From: VAZQ01 sp050179645
GTDB lineage: Bacteria; Pseudomonadota; Alphaproteobacteria; Rhizobiales; Xanthobacteraceae
Direction of reading: 5' to 3'
Assembly: GCA_050179645.1 (NCBI GenBank)
Contig: JBFXEX010000004.1
Span: 20,017-84,016, forward strand
DNA length: 64,000 bases
Positions 25,785 through 33,803 of the stretch are shown here, in pieces. Position numbers and translations under genes: made by a program. The number at the start of each line of letters is the position of its first letter. Within the stretch, counting starts at the first letter, position 1. Under the pieces are notes generated by a model. That model was not told where the DNA came from, did no database searches, and saw nothing but the letters and a program-made list of their open reading frames with translations.

Positions 25785-26311
25785 GCTTTTCGGCGTTCGC
25801 CGGCGGCTTGCTCAATCCGCTGACAGTTCCCGCGCATGTGCTGACGCTGGTGGGAGTTGGCTTACTGATCGGCACTCAAGCGAGTGGCCGCCTTATGCCA
25901 ACGCTGTCGTTCGCAATCGGGACCGCCATCGGCCTTGCGGCGATTGCCCGCGCGGTCGGGCTGACGCCGGCGCTCGATGTGCTCCTGGTGGTCAGCGCAG
26001 TCAGCGGCGCGCTGGTCGCACTGGCGATTGCAGTGCCGCCGATTTTGTCTGCGATCGTAGCCGCAATCGCCGGTCTCGCACTCGGCCTCGACTCACCGCC
26101 GCAGGTCGTTTCGCTCGCCGATGCGACCGCATCGCTCGTCGGCACAGGGCTCTCCGCCGTGCTGGCGTTGGCGATCGTATTCCTGATTGCGGCACGTCTC
26201 ACGCGCACCTGGCAACGCATTGGCCTGCGCATCTTGGGTTCGTGGATCGCGGCCAGCGCCACCCTCGTGTTGGCGCTGCGCTTCGCGCGCGGCATGTTGT
26301 TTGTTATTTAG
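25781..26311 (+). CDS. HupE-like membrane protein lacking the metal motif
   Basis: A 176-residue, very hydrophobic protein with about five to six transmembrane helices, starting in the stop codon of the HupE gene. Its opening GGLLNPLTVPAHVLTLVGVGLLIG lines up with the HupE pattern GFxHPxxGxDHVxAMVxVGL, but the first His and the Asp are replaced (NP and PAH). It looks like a diverged paralogue that may pair with the intact permease as a heteromer. This is an inference; no function is known. Confidence 0.75.
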   Translation: MSFSAFAGGLLNPLTVPAHVLTLVGVGLLIGTQASGRLMPTLSFAIGTAIGLAAIARAVGLTPALDVLLVVSAVSGALVALAIAVPPILSAIVAAIAGLALGLDSPPQVVSLADATASLVGTGLSAVLALAIVFLIAARLTRTWQRIGLRILGSWIAASATLVLALRFARGMLFVI

Positions 26312-26363
26312 CGCGGTACAACACGAGCTCGTGCGGATTCTTGTGCAGGACGAGGGGTCGAGC

Positions 26364-27524
26364 GTGAAGCTGTTCTTCGACGACGTGAACTTCGATGGCC
26401 AATTGCAGCGCGCCGTCGGCAAGTGCGATGCGGGCATGGCCAATGTTGGCGAGTGCCTGTACATCGCGTCGCAGATCACGCCGGGCGACCGGGACAGCTG
26501 GTACGCCGCGTGGTCGCAGTTCGCCGACGGGCTCGTGCAACAGGCGGACGGCGCGCTTGCGGCCGGCCACGCGGTGAGCGCTGCCGGCTGCTTCCTTCGG
26601 GCCGCGGAGTACTACCGGCAGGCCTTCTTCTGGCACCGGGACGACCTGGACTGCATGGAGCTGACGACGGCATACAAGGCACACGTCAAGGCGTTCCGCG
26701 CCGCGCTGCCCGAACTTGGCCAGTCCGTCACTCTGCTTGAAGGCGACACTCCCGGCTACCTTTTCGCGCCGCCAGGAGACGGGCCGTTCCCGACAATCCT
26801 GCATATCGGCGGCTACGACGGCACCGCGGAGGAGCAGTTCGCGGCGGTCTACCACGCGATCGACCGCGGGTGGGCACTCGCCACCCTCGACGGGCCGGGA
26901 ACCGGCACCGTGCTCTACGACCGGCGGCAGCCGATGCGACCCGACTGGGAGAACGTCCTGCCCGGCATGGTCGACCTCCTGCTGACCTGCAAAGCGGTCG
27001 ACCCGACGCGGATCGTGCTCGTCGGCCGCTCCTTCGGGGGTCTCCTCGCTCCGCGAGGGGCGTCGGGAGAGCCCCGCCTGGCGGCGATGATGGTCGACCC
27101 CGGCCAGTATGACATGGGCGAGGAGATCGGGTCGCGGTTGGGCGACCTATGGCGGTCTGTCGACGATCCCGGCGCCGATGCGCAGTTCAACGCGCTGATG
27201 AATGTTCCCGCATTGAAGACGCTTATCGGTCCGCGCATGGTAACGCACGGTCTCGACAGCCCGCGGGCATGGGCCGCTGACATGCGTCGCTTCAACTGCC
27301 GGGAGCAGGCACCGAAGATCGCTTGCCCAAGCTTCGTCGCGGACAACGAGACCGACCTGATCTCGACCGGGCAAGGACAGAAGCTGTTCGACGCGCTCAC
27401 ATGTCCGAAGGTGTTCCGGTGCTTCCGCCGGAAGGAGGGGGCCGAAGGCCACTGCGAGGGCATGGCGTCCGTCGTGTTCTGGACCGCTGCGTTCGACTGG
27501 CTTGAGTCCACGCTCGGGAAATGA
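26364..27524 (+). CDS. Alpha/beta hydrolase (pseudooxynicotine hydrolase/FrsA-like)
   Basis: A 386-residue alpha/beta hydrolase with a helical N-terminal cap (about 1-120) and a C-terminal catalytic domain. The nucleophile is Ser223 in GRSFGG, the oxyanion region is LHIGGYDG (147-154), and the acid and His are probably in ADNETD (326-331) and GAEGHCE (His363). The layout resembles 2,6-dihydroxypseudooxynicotine hydrolase and FrsA/DUF1100-type C-C or ester hydrolases. I chose GTG 26364 (MKLFFDDVNF), preceded by GAGGGG; GTG 26331 is an alternative. No companion catabolic genes are adjacent, so the substrate is unknown. Confidence 0.8.
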   Translation: MKLFFDDVNFDGQLQRAVGKCDAGMANVGECLYIASQITPGDRDSWYAAWSQFADGLVQQADGALAAGHAVSAAGCFLRAAEYYRQAFFWHRDDLDCMELTTAYKAHVKAFRAALPELGQSVTLLEGDTPGYLFAPPGDGPFPTILHIGGYDGTAEEQFAAVYHAIDRGWALATLDGPGTGTVLYDRRQPMRPDWENVLPGMVDLLLTCKAVDPTRIVLVGRSFGGLLAPRGASGEPRLAAMMVDPGQYDMGEEIGSRLGDLWRSVDDPGADAQFNALMNVPALKTLIGPRMVTHGLDSPRAWAADMRRFNCREQAPKIACPSFVADNETDLISTGQGQKLFDALTCPKVFRCFRRKEGAEGHCEGMASVVFWTAAFDWLESTLGK

Positions 27525-27570
27525 CTCCGTTGGCCACGCCTGCTTCGCGCTGCCGTCTCAAATTTGACAG

Positions 27571-28230
27571 CTACTCCGCCGCCTGACGGCTGGCGAACTC
27601 CTGCGCGGCGCGCTCGATCGCCTGCGCGAGATGTTCCGGCGATTGCGCGCCCTGTACGGCGAGTACACCACCCATGACAAAGCAGGGCACGCCGTCAATG
27701 CCGGCGTCCTTGGCGGAATTGGCCGCGCGCTCGACCTTTTCGACGTCCTGTTCGCTCGCCAGAAGTTCGCGCACCCGCTCGGCGTTAAGCCCGCAATCGG
27801 AAGCCGCCTGCGCCAGCACTTCTGAATTGGTGAGATCGCCGCCCTCGGTGAAGTACAGGTCCATCAACCGCTGCTTCATCTGCGCCGAGTTTCCGATGTC
27901 ACCCGCCCACAGGATCAGCCGGTGGCAATCGAGCGTATTGGGCTGGCGCTTGATCTTGTCCCAGGCATAGACCAGCCCTTCGCCAGCGGCCTGCTCGGCG
28001 ACCCGGCGAGCGTTGGTATTGTAACGCTCGACCGAGCCGAACTTGGTGACGAGATACTCCTCGCGGCTGATACCTTCGCGCGGTACCCACGGATTGAGGA
28101 AGTAAGGATGGAAGCGCACCTCAACCGGAATCTCGGGCTTGAGCCCGATCGCCTTTTCGAGCCGCCGCTTGCCGATGAAGCACCACGGGCAGACGACGTC
28201 GGAGACCATGTCGATGTGAAGAGCTGTCAT
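27571..28230 (-). CDS. DsbA-family oxidoreductase (FrnE-like)
   Basis: A 219-residue cytoplasmic thioredoxin-fold protein with a large helical insert. The active-site CPWC occurs in DVVCPWCFIGKRRLE (Cys14, Cys17) and the cis-Pro loop in GIDGVPCFVMGG, both typical of the FrnE/2-hydroxychromene-2-carboxylate isomerase-like branch of DsbA. There is no signal peptide. Members are linked to polyketide oxidation or to oxidative stress, but the substrate cannot be read here. It is 27 bases downstream of the degenerate GGDEF gene on the same strand. Confidence 0.9.
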   Translation of the reverse strand: MTALHIDMVSDVVCPWCFIGKRRLEKAIGLKPEIPVEVRFHPYFLNPWVPREGISREEYLVTKFGSVERYNTNARRVAEQAAGEGLVYAWDKIKRQPNTLDCHRLILWAGDIGNSAQMKQRLMDLYFTEGGDLTNSEVLAQAASDCGLNAERVRELLASEQDVEKVERAANSAKDAGIDGVPCFVMGGVLAVQGAQSPEHLAQAIERAAQEFASRQAAE

Positions 28231-28257
28231 GTCGGCTCCTTGCGGTTGCCGGCGAGA

Positions 28258-29571
28258 CTAGGCCTCTTGGGACGCAGCGGCAACCTGCGGCTGGCTGCCG
28301 ACACGGGCGACCAGTGTGCTTAGATTATCGCTGGCCTTGAGGGTGGCCAGCGTGACCGTCGGCCGGATGGTACCGCGGTCGCGGCCAGGTGACAGCATGG
28401 TCTGCCGCAGGATGCCGGCGAGGCGGCGCACCACGACATGGGCGCTGCGCAGGTCGGTTTCGGTAAATGCCGCGATGATCGAGCCGTCGTTCTCGCGGCA
28501 GGCGAAATCGACATTGCGAATGAGCCGGCTCAGCAGCCGCGCCGCGTCCAGGTTGGCGCGCTGGTCGGTCATGTCCTCGAAAGAAAAGCGCGCCACTGTC
28601 AGTGCGCGGCCTTCCTGCTCGGCGTCGTCGATCGCGCGTTCGAGATCACGCCAGAACGCATCCGCGCCGAGCAGCCCGGTCGCCGGATCGAGGGCGCCTT
28701 CGGCCTCGAGCGCTTTCAACGTGCGCCGCAATTGCGCTTCGAACGCTTGCAGCCGCACCATCGGCAGCAATCGCTCGACCAGGAGTTCGGGGTCGCTTTC
28801 GATGCGGACGAGATTGGGCAGCCGGTCGTCGTCGATTCCGTTGTTGTCGAGCAAGCCGACCGGCAGATCGCGGAACCGCTCGTCTTCCGCTAGCGCGGTC
28901 AGCAGCGCCTCGACCACGCGCGGCCCGAGGCCATCACCGATGACCACGCCCTCGATGTCGCGCGCCACGAGATAGCGCGCCGCGGTCTCGACGCTGAGCG
29001 TACCGATCAGCCCGACACGCTCGCCGATCGCCACCGACAGTGCCGGATACGAACTGCCGCGGCCGACGCAAAGGACGGTCGCATCGTCCAGCAGATTCGT
29101 CGCAAAGGCTTGCGGCAACGGCACCGCCGGGGCGTTTTCGGCGCGGGCCTGCCGCAGCACGGTCGCATGCACGGTGCGGATCCGCAATGCAGAGCGCAGG
29201 CGCGCGACCAGCCGGCTGGGAGGATCTTCGAGCGCAACGGGCAAAGCATCGGGCAGGGGCGCTTCGCTCTCGGACATAAGGCGAGCGATGACCGGCGTAA
29301 CCGGTCCGCCACGCGTCTCGATGGCCTGCCGCAAGGCGCGCATATGCCGCGGGTCGGGTGCCGGCGCCGGCTCGGCGATTGCCACCGCCACCGGCTGGAT
29401 TTCAGTGATCGCCGCCGGAGCATCCGCCCAGCCGGTTTCGACAATCGGAAATGCACCGGCCTTTTCGAGCACATCGAGGAGATCGGTCGCCGGTGTCTCG
29501 GCGACCACGACCATCGGACCCAACATTGCCATGACGAATTGCGCCGGTTGCCGCGGACCAAAACCGCTCAA
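28258..29571 (-). CDS. Degenerate GGDEF-domain protein
   Basis: A 437-residue soluble protein. The C-terminal part from about 295 (LDPATGLLGADAFWRDLERAI) has the start of a diguanylate cyclase domain, but the catalytic GGDEF loop is replaced by ENDGSIIAAF, so it should not make c-di-GMP. The middle (about 165-285, with FRDLPVGLLDNN) resembles a receiver-like fold without an obvious phosphorylation Asp. The N-terminal 100 residues are Pro/Ala-rich. It is probably a regulatory or scaffold protein derived from a c-di-GMP enzyme. Its C-terminal gene end is close to the FrnE-like gene. Confidence 0.7.
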   Translation of the reverse strand: MSGFGPRQPAQFVMAMLGPMVVVAETPATDLLDVLEKAGAFPIVETGWADAPAAITEIQPVAVAIAEPAPAPDPRHMRALRQAIETRGGPVTPVIARLMSESEAPLPDALPVALEDPPSRLVARLRSALRIRTVHATVLRQARAENAPAVPLPQAFATNLLDDATVLCVGRGSSYPALSVAIGERVGLIGTLSVETAARYLVARDIEGVVIGDGLGPRVVEALLTALAEDERFRDLPVGLLDNNGIDDDRLPNLVRIESDPELLVERLLPMVRLQAFEAQLRRTLKALEAEGALDPATGLLGADAFWRDLERAIDDAEQEGRALTVARFSFEDMTDQRANLDAARLLSRLIRNVDFACRENDGSIIAAFTETDLRSAHVVVRRLAGILRQTMLSPGRDRGTIRPTVTLATLKASDNLSTLVARVGSQPQVAAASQEA

Positions 29572-29653
29572 GCCTAGGACAATGCTGTTAACGGCCGGTC
29601 AACGTTGCGGCAAAACGCATGGCCGTTCGCGAAGGCGCTTGGGAGGTGCTCGC

Positions 29654-31537
29654 TCATGGTGTCGCCGGCTGATACCACCACGATTCGGGCAGCAAGCCCG
29701 AGAGCGAAGTCCTCTCCGGATGCCGGATCTGGATCCAGCGCGCCAGCCATTGCTCCGGCAGGTGGAACAGCGGAATCACGTACACACCGGAGAGCAGCAC
29801 CCGGTCGAGCGCCCGCACCGCCGCTACCACGTCCTCGCGGGTCTCGGCCTTGATCAGCGCGGCGATCAGCGCGTCGATGGCGGGGCTCCGGACGCCCATG
29901 TAGTTGCGGCTGCCGTTCTGATCGGCGGCGGCGGTGCTCCAGTAGAATGACTGTTCGTTGCCAGGCGACAGCGACTGATCCCAGCGGTTCTGAATCATGT
30001 CGAAGTCGAAGCCGATCCGGCGCGACTCGAACTGCACCGCGTCGACGGCGCGGACCTGCACCTTGATGCCGGCCCGCTTGAGACTCTGGCTGAACAGCAG
30101 CGCCAGCCGTTCGTCCTCCCGTCCGCCCACCATGATCTCGAAGGTGAATGGGCGGCCGGTCCGGCGGTCGACCAGTTCGGTGCCCCGCAGTTGGTATCCG
30201 GCCTGCTTGAATAATTCGAGTGCGCGGCGCAGCGTCGTACGATCCCGCCCCGAACCGTCGGTGACCGGCGGCTGCCATTTGCCTTCGAGCACGTCGGCAC
30301 GAACCGCATCCGGGAACGGCGCCAACAGCGCGCGCTCGCGCGCGTTGGCCGGACGACCACGGGAAGACAGCTCGGAGCCTTCGAAAAAGCTTCCCGTGCG
30401 GCGGTAGAGGTTGAAGAAGTAGCTGCTATTGATCCATTCGAAATCGAACAGCAGCAACAGCGCCTCGCGCACGCGGACATCGGAGAACACCGCACGACGA
30501 GTATTGAACACCAGATACGTGCTCGGCTTCGGCAGGCCGGTGGTGATCGTCTCCTTCACCACGCGCCCCTCGCGCAGGGCGGGAAAATCGTACGCGGTCT
30601 GCCAGCGGCCCGGATCCCTCTCGGTGCGCACGTCGAACAGGCCGCGTTTGAAGGCCTCGTGAAACGTGTTGGCGTCACGATAGTAATCGAAATGGATCTC
30701 CTCGAAATTCCAGAAGCCGCGGTTGATGCCGAGATCGCGCCCCCAATAGTTGGGATTGCGCTTGAGTGTCACGCTCTTACCAGGGTCGACATGTTCGACC
30801 ACGTAGGGCCCGCTGCCGATCGGCGGTGCAAACGAGGTCTGCTCGAAGGTGTCGGGATTGATCGCATGCTTGGGCAGCACCGGCATCAAACCGAGAATCA
30901 GCGGCAGTTCGCGGTCATTGCTGCCCGCGAGGTCGAACCGCACGCTGCGCTCCCCGACGAGTTCGGCCTTCTTAGCCTTGGCATAGTAATAGCGGTGATT
31001 GGGCCGGCCCTTGTCGCGTAAAATCTGCCACGAGAAGATCACGTCGGCCGGGGTGATCGGGACGCCGTCGGAGAAACGCGCGGCCGGATCGAGCGTGAAG
31101 GTGACATAGCTGCGTGCTGCGTCGGTTTCGACCGTGCGGGCGACGAGGCCATAGAGCGTGAAAGGTTCGTCGTGGCCGCGCGCCATCAGGCTCTCGATGA
31201 CATAGCCGCTGAGCACATTGCCGGCGCTGACCAGCGGCCCGCGGATGCCTTGCGCCGCGAGGCCCTTGACGATGTACGGATTCAGGCTGTCGAAGGTGCC
31301 GCTGACGCCCTCCACCAGACGTCCGCCCTTCGGCGCGTCGGGGTTGACGTAAGGCACGTGCGCAAACCCCGCCGGCAGCGCCGGCTCGCCGTGCATGGCG
31401 ATCGCATGCCTGGCTTCTCCGGCCGATCCGGATCCGGCGGGAAGCCCGACGCAGAGCACGATCAGACCGAACATCGCGGCTTGGCAAGCGGTGCGGCCGC
31501 GCGGCGCGATATGGGAGAGGGCGCTTTGTGCCGTCAT
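29654..31537 (-). CDS. YejA-like extracellular solute-binding protein (peptide ABC transporter)
   Basis: A 627-residue family-5 solute-binding protein with an N-terminal signal sequence (hydrophobic MFGLIVLCVGLPAGSGSA). Characteristic stretches are YVNPDAPKGGRL, FTLDPAARFSDGVPITPADVIFSW, GSGPYVVEHVDPGKSVTLKRNPNYWG and NRWDQSLSPGNEQSFYW, closest to the YejA group that feeds oligopeptides or microcin-like peptides to YejBEF. The permease and ATPase genes are not in the window on either side, so they are elsewhere or missing. The stop lies 83 bases upstream of the end of the GGDEF-like gene's first codon, on the same strand. Confidence 0.9.
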   Translation of the reverse strand: MTAQSALSHIAPRGRTACQAAMFGLIVLCVGLPAGSGSAGEARHAIAMHGEPALPAGFAHVPYVNPDAPKGGRLVEGVSGTFDSLNPYIVKGLAAQGIRGPLVSAGNVLSGYVIESLMARGHDEPFTLYGLVARTVETDAARSYVTFTLDPAARFSDGVPITPADVIFSWQILRDKGRPNHRYYYAKAKKAELVGERSVRFDLAGSNDRELPLILGLMPVLPKHAINPDTFEQTSFAPPIGSGPYVVEHVDPGKSVTLKRNPNYWGRDLGINRGFWNFEEIHFDYYRDANTFHEAFKRGLFDVRTERDPGRWQTAYDFPALREGRVVKETITTGLPKPSTYLVFNTRRAVFSDVRVREALLLLFDFEWINSSYFFNLYRRTGSFFEGSELSSRGRPANARERALLAPFPDAVRADVLEGKWQPPVTDGSGRDRTTLRRALELFKQAGYQLRGTELVDRRTGRPFTFEIMVGGREDERLALLFSQSLKRAGIKVQVRAVDAVQFESRRIGFDFDMIQNRWDQSLSPGNEQSFYWSTAAADQNGSRNYMGVRSPAIDALIAALIKAETREDVVAAVRALDRVLLSGVYVIPLFHLPEQWLARWIQIRHPERTSLSGLLPESWWYQPATP

Positions 31538-31990
31538 TCTGGACGTTCGATCTCGCGGAGACTCCGGTTGAGGAATCGGGAGAGCCTCAGCCTGTTTACG
31601 GTGCTTCCGTCATGACATTGGCCGCCTTATCATCAATATCAGCCAAATAGCCACCGTCAGTTGCGGCATGTGACCGTGTGTCCCGCGCGGGCCTCGATCA
31701 TCCGGGCCTGCCTGGCAACCGTGTGCGGACCGGTTTCGGCAAGCCGATCACCACGCGACTCGTCCGACAAGCGCAGTCCGAAACGGCGGCAAAGAGGCGG
31801 GTTGGCGACACGCTCGCGTCGATATGGCAGAAATCCGCCGCACGCCGGAATGGCCGGCCAAGTGTAGCCGAAACGTCACGCTCTTGCCGTATTTGGTCCC
31901 GACACCACTCGCGAGGGGAGACCCCGTACCGCTTGGCCTGGGGCGCTGTGTGCTGGGGCGCTGCGAGACGGAAGCAAGAGGACCTGTCCC
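31538..31990. other. Gene-free intergenic region upstream of the IalB pair
   Basis: About 450 bases between divergent genes. No credible reading frame, tRNA or repeat element. A nine-base direct repeat (GGGGCGCTG) occurs twice close to the IalB start. It must contain promoters for both sides, but I could not place them with confidence. Confidence 0.4.
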
Positions 31991-32722
31991 ATGGATCAGC
32001 GGATCGACCTTGCGCGTCCGGGTGTACGCGCATTCGCCATTGCGATGGCGACGACGATGTTTTGTGCCTTGATCGGTTCCGGCGCATTCGCCCAGACGCC
32101 GACGCCGAAGGCCGCACCGAGGGCCGCGCCAAAAGCCGCACCGAAGGCGCCGGTGGCCAACGCGGCACCCACGCAGGGACAGCAGCCCGCCAACGGCGGT
32201 CTGCAGCTCGTTTATTCCCCGTGGACCAAGCTGTGCCAGAAGGGCCCCGAGGCGAACGCGAAGCAGATTTGCTTCACCGGCAAGGAAGGCCGGCTGGAAG
32301 ATGGCCGGCCGGTTGTTTCGGCGATGATCGTCGAACAGGAAGGCGATGCCCGAAAGATTCTGCGCGTCATGGCGCCTATCGGCGTGGTGCTGCAGCCCGG
32401 CTCGCGCGTGATCGTGGACGAGGGCCAGCCCATGAACGGCCCCTATCTGATGTGTCAGCCGACCGGTTGCTTCTCGGACTATGAAGCGAGCGGCGAATTG
32501 ATCGCCAAGCTGAAGAAGGGCTCCGGCCTGTTCATCCAGGCGATCCAGGCCACCAACGGCCAGCCGCTGACGCTCGGGATTCCGCTGGCGGACTTCGCCA
32601 AGGCGTATGACGGCCCCTCGGTCGATCCGAAGGTCTGGGAAGATCAGCAGAAGAAGCTGCAGGAAGAGCTTAACCGCCGGGCCGAGGAAGCGCGCAAGCG
32701 ACTTGAGGGCGCAAAGCCCTGA
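31991..32722 (+). CDS. Invasion-associated locus B (IalB) family protein, copy 1
   Basis: A 243-residue exported protein. A signal peptide ends near AFAQ (about 34), then an Ala-Pro-Lys linker (KAAPRAAPKAAPKAP) leads into the IalB domain: YSPWTKLCQKGPEANAKQICFTGKEGR, VVSAMIVEQEGDARKILRVMAPIG, and LMCQPTGCFSDYEAS, whose cysteines probably form disulphides. The C-terminus (DQQKKLQEELNRRAEEARKR) is a short coiled coil. IalB proteins were named from Bartonella invasion but are general envelope proteins in Hyphomicrobiales. Its stop TGA overlaps a possible ATG of copy 2. Confidence 0.9.
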   Translation: MDQRIDLARPGVRAFAIAMATTMFCALIGSGAFAQTPTPKAAPRAAPKAAPKAPVANAAPTQGQQPANGGLQLVYSPWTKLCQKGPEANAKQICFTGKEGRLEDGRPVVSAMIVEQEGDARKILRVMAPIGVVLQPGSRVIVDEGQPMNGPYLMCQPTGCFSDYEASGELIAKLKKGSGLFIQAIQATNGQPLTLGIPLADFAKAYDGPSVDPKVWEDQQKKLQEELNRRAEEARKRLEGAKP

Positions 32723-32754
32723 TGATCGGGCACTCCAGCAGGACGAGTAAGCTC

Positions 32755-33417
32755 ATGGGCGTTGAACACCGCGGGAATGTCCATGTGGCACGTCGGATTT
32801 TCGCTGCCGTTGCGCTGACCGCTTTCGTCGGCGTTTCCACAGCTCAGGCCCAGCAGCCGAAGGCCGCCCCAAAGGCGGCTCAGCCGGCCGAGGCTCCGGG
32901 CGGAGAAACGTCGTTCAACTATTCGCCGTGGACCAAGCTTTGCGGCAAGGAAAACCAGGCCGGTGCCAAGGAGGTCTGCCTCACGGTCAAGGAGGCGCGC
33001 CTCGACACCGGCGAATTCATTGCCAGCGCGGCGCTCATCGAACCCACCGGCGAACCGAAGAAGATCCTGCGCATCATGGTCCCGCTCGGCATGCAGATTT
33101 CGGTCGGCACGCGCATGCTGGTCGACCGTGGACAAGCTTCCGTCGGCCAGTACATCGCCTGCTTTCCGAACGGCTGCATGGCGGACTTCGAGGTCAATTC
33201 TGGATTTGTCGGCCAACTCAAGACCGGCAAGACGCTATGGTTGCAGACCATCAATCTCGGCGGTCAGCCGGCCAACTATCCGATGCCGCTCGCGGAGTTC
33301 GCCAAGGCCAACGAAGGTCCGGCCTCCGACCCCAAGGTGCTGGAGGCGCAGCAGCAAAAGCTCGAGCAGGAATTGAAACGCAAGGCCGACGAAGCGCGCA
33401 GCAAGCTCGGCAAGTAG
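32755..33417 (+). CDS. Invasion-associated locus B (IalB) family protein, copy 2
   Basis: A 220-residue paralogue of the preceding protein, in the same order of parts: signal peptide (ARRIFAAVALTAFVGVSTAQA), short Pro/Ala/Lys linker, IalB domain (YSPWTKLCGKENQAGAKEVCLTVKEAR, ACFPNGCMADFEV) and the same coiled-coil ending (QQQKLEQELKRKADEARSK). I chose ATG 32755, which has AGGA about 12 bases upstream; ATG 32722 overlapping the previous stop would add 11 residues. The pair is an old tandem duplication, judging by the moderate similarity. Confidence 0.88.
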   Translation: MGVEHRGNVHVARRIFAAVALTAFVGVSTAQAQQPKAAPKAAQPAEAPGGETSFNYSPWTKLCGKENQAGAKEVCLTVKEARLDTGEFIASAALIEPTGEPKKILRIMVPLGMQISVGTRMLVDRGQASVGQYIACFPNGCMADFEVNSGFVGQLKTGKTLWLQTINLGGQPANYPMPLAEFAKANEGPASDPKVLEAQQQKLEQELKRKADEARSKLGK

Positions 33418-33427
33418 CGCACGGCCG

Positions 33428-33760
33428 TTAATTCAACAGCGAATTGCGCGGCCGGTAGCTGCCGCGCTCGTCTTCTTCGAACACCTCGGCGACCTGCGGA
33501 TGACGCAGCGGTTCGCCCGACGTGTCGGGCAGTAGATTCTGCTCGGACACATATGCGATGTATTCGCTCTCCGCGTTCTCGGCGAACAGATGATAGAACG
33601 GCTGGTTCTTGTGCGGTCGAACCTCGACCGGAATCGACTGGTACCATTCCTCAGTGTTGCTGAATTCCGGATCGATATCGAAGACCACGCCGCGGAACGG
33701 AAACACCCGGTGGCGGACGACCTGACCGATCGTGAATTTGGCGATGCGCATTTTGTCCAT
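33428..33760 (-). CDS. hspQ: Heat shock protein HspQ (hemimethylated-DNA-binding YccV-like)
   Basis: A protein of about 110 residues with the YccV/HspQ SH3-like domain: FTIGQVVRHRVFPFRGVVFDIDPEFSNTEEW, PFYHLFAENAESEYIAYVSEQNL and a Pro/His tail. HspQ acts as a specificity factor for Lon and, in E. coli, affects DnaA turnover. I placed the start at ATG 33760 (MDKMRIAKF), which gives the usual family length. Further upstream ATGs (33814, 33895) would add non-conserved residues and overlap the next gene. It lies downstream of the citrate-lyase-type aldolase gene on the same strand. Confidence 0.85.
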   Translation of the reverse strand: MDKMRIAKFTIGQVVRHRVFPFRGVVFDIDPEFSNTEEWYQSIPVEVRPHKNQPFYHLFAENAESEYIAYVSEQNLLPDTSGEPLRHPQVAEVFEEDERGSYRPRNSLLN

Positions 33761-33803
33761 GGTCTTGCCGAGATAGTCCAAGATTGGGTCGGGCGCCAGT
33801 AGG

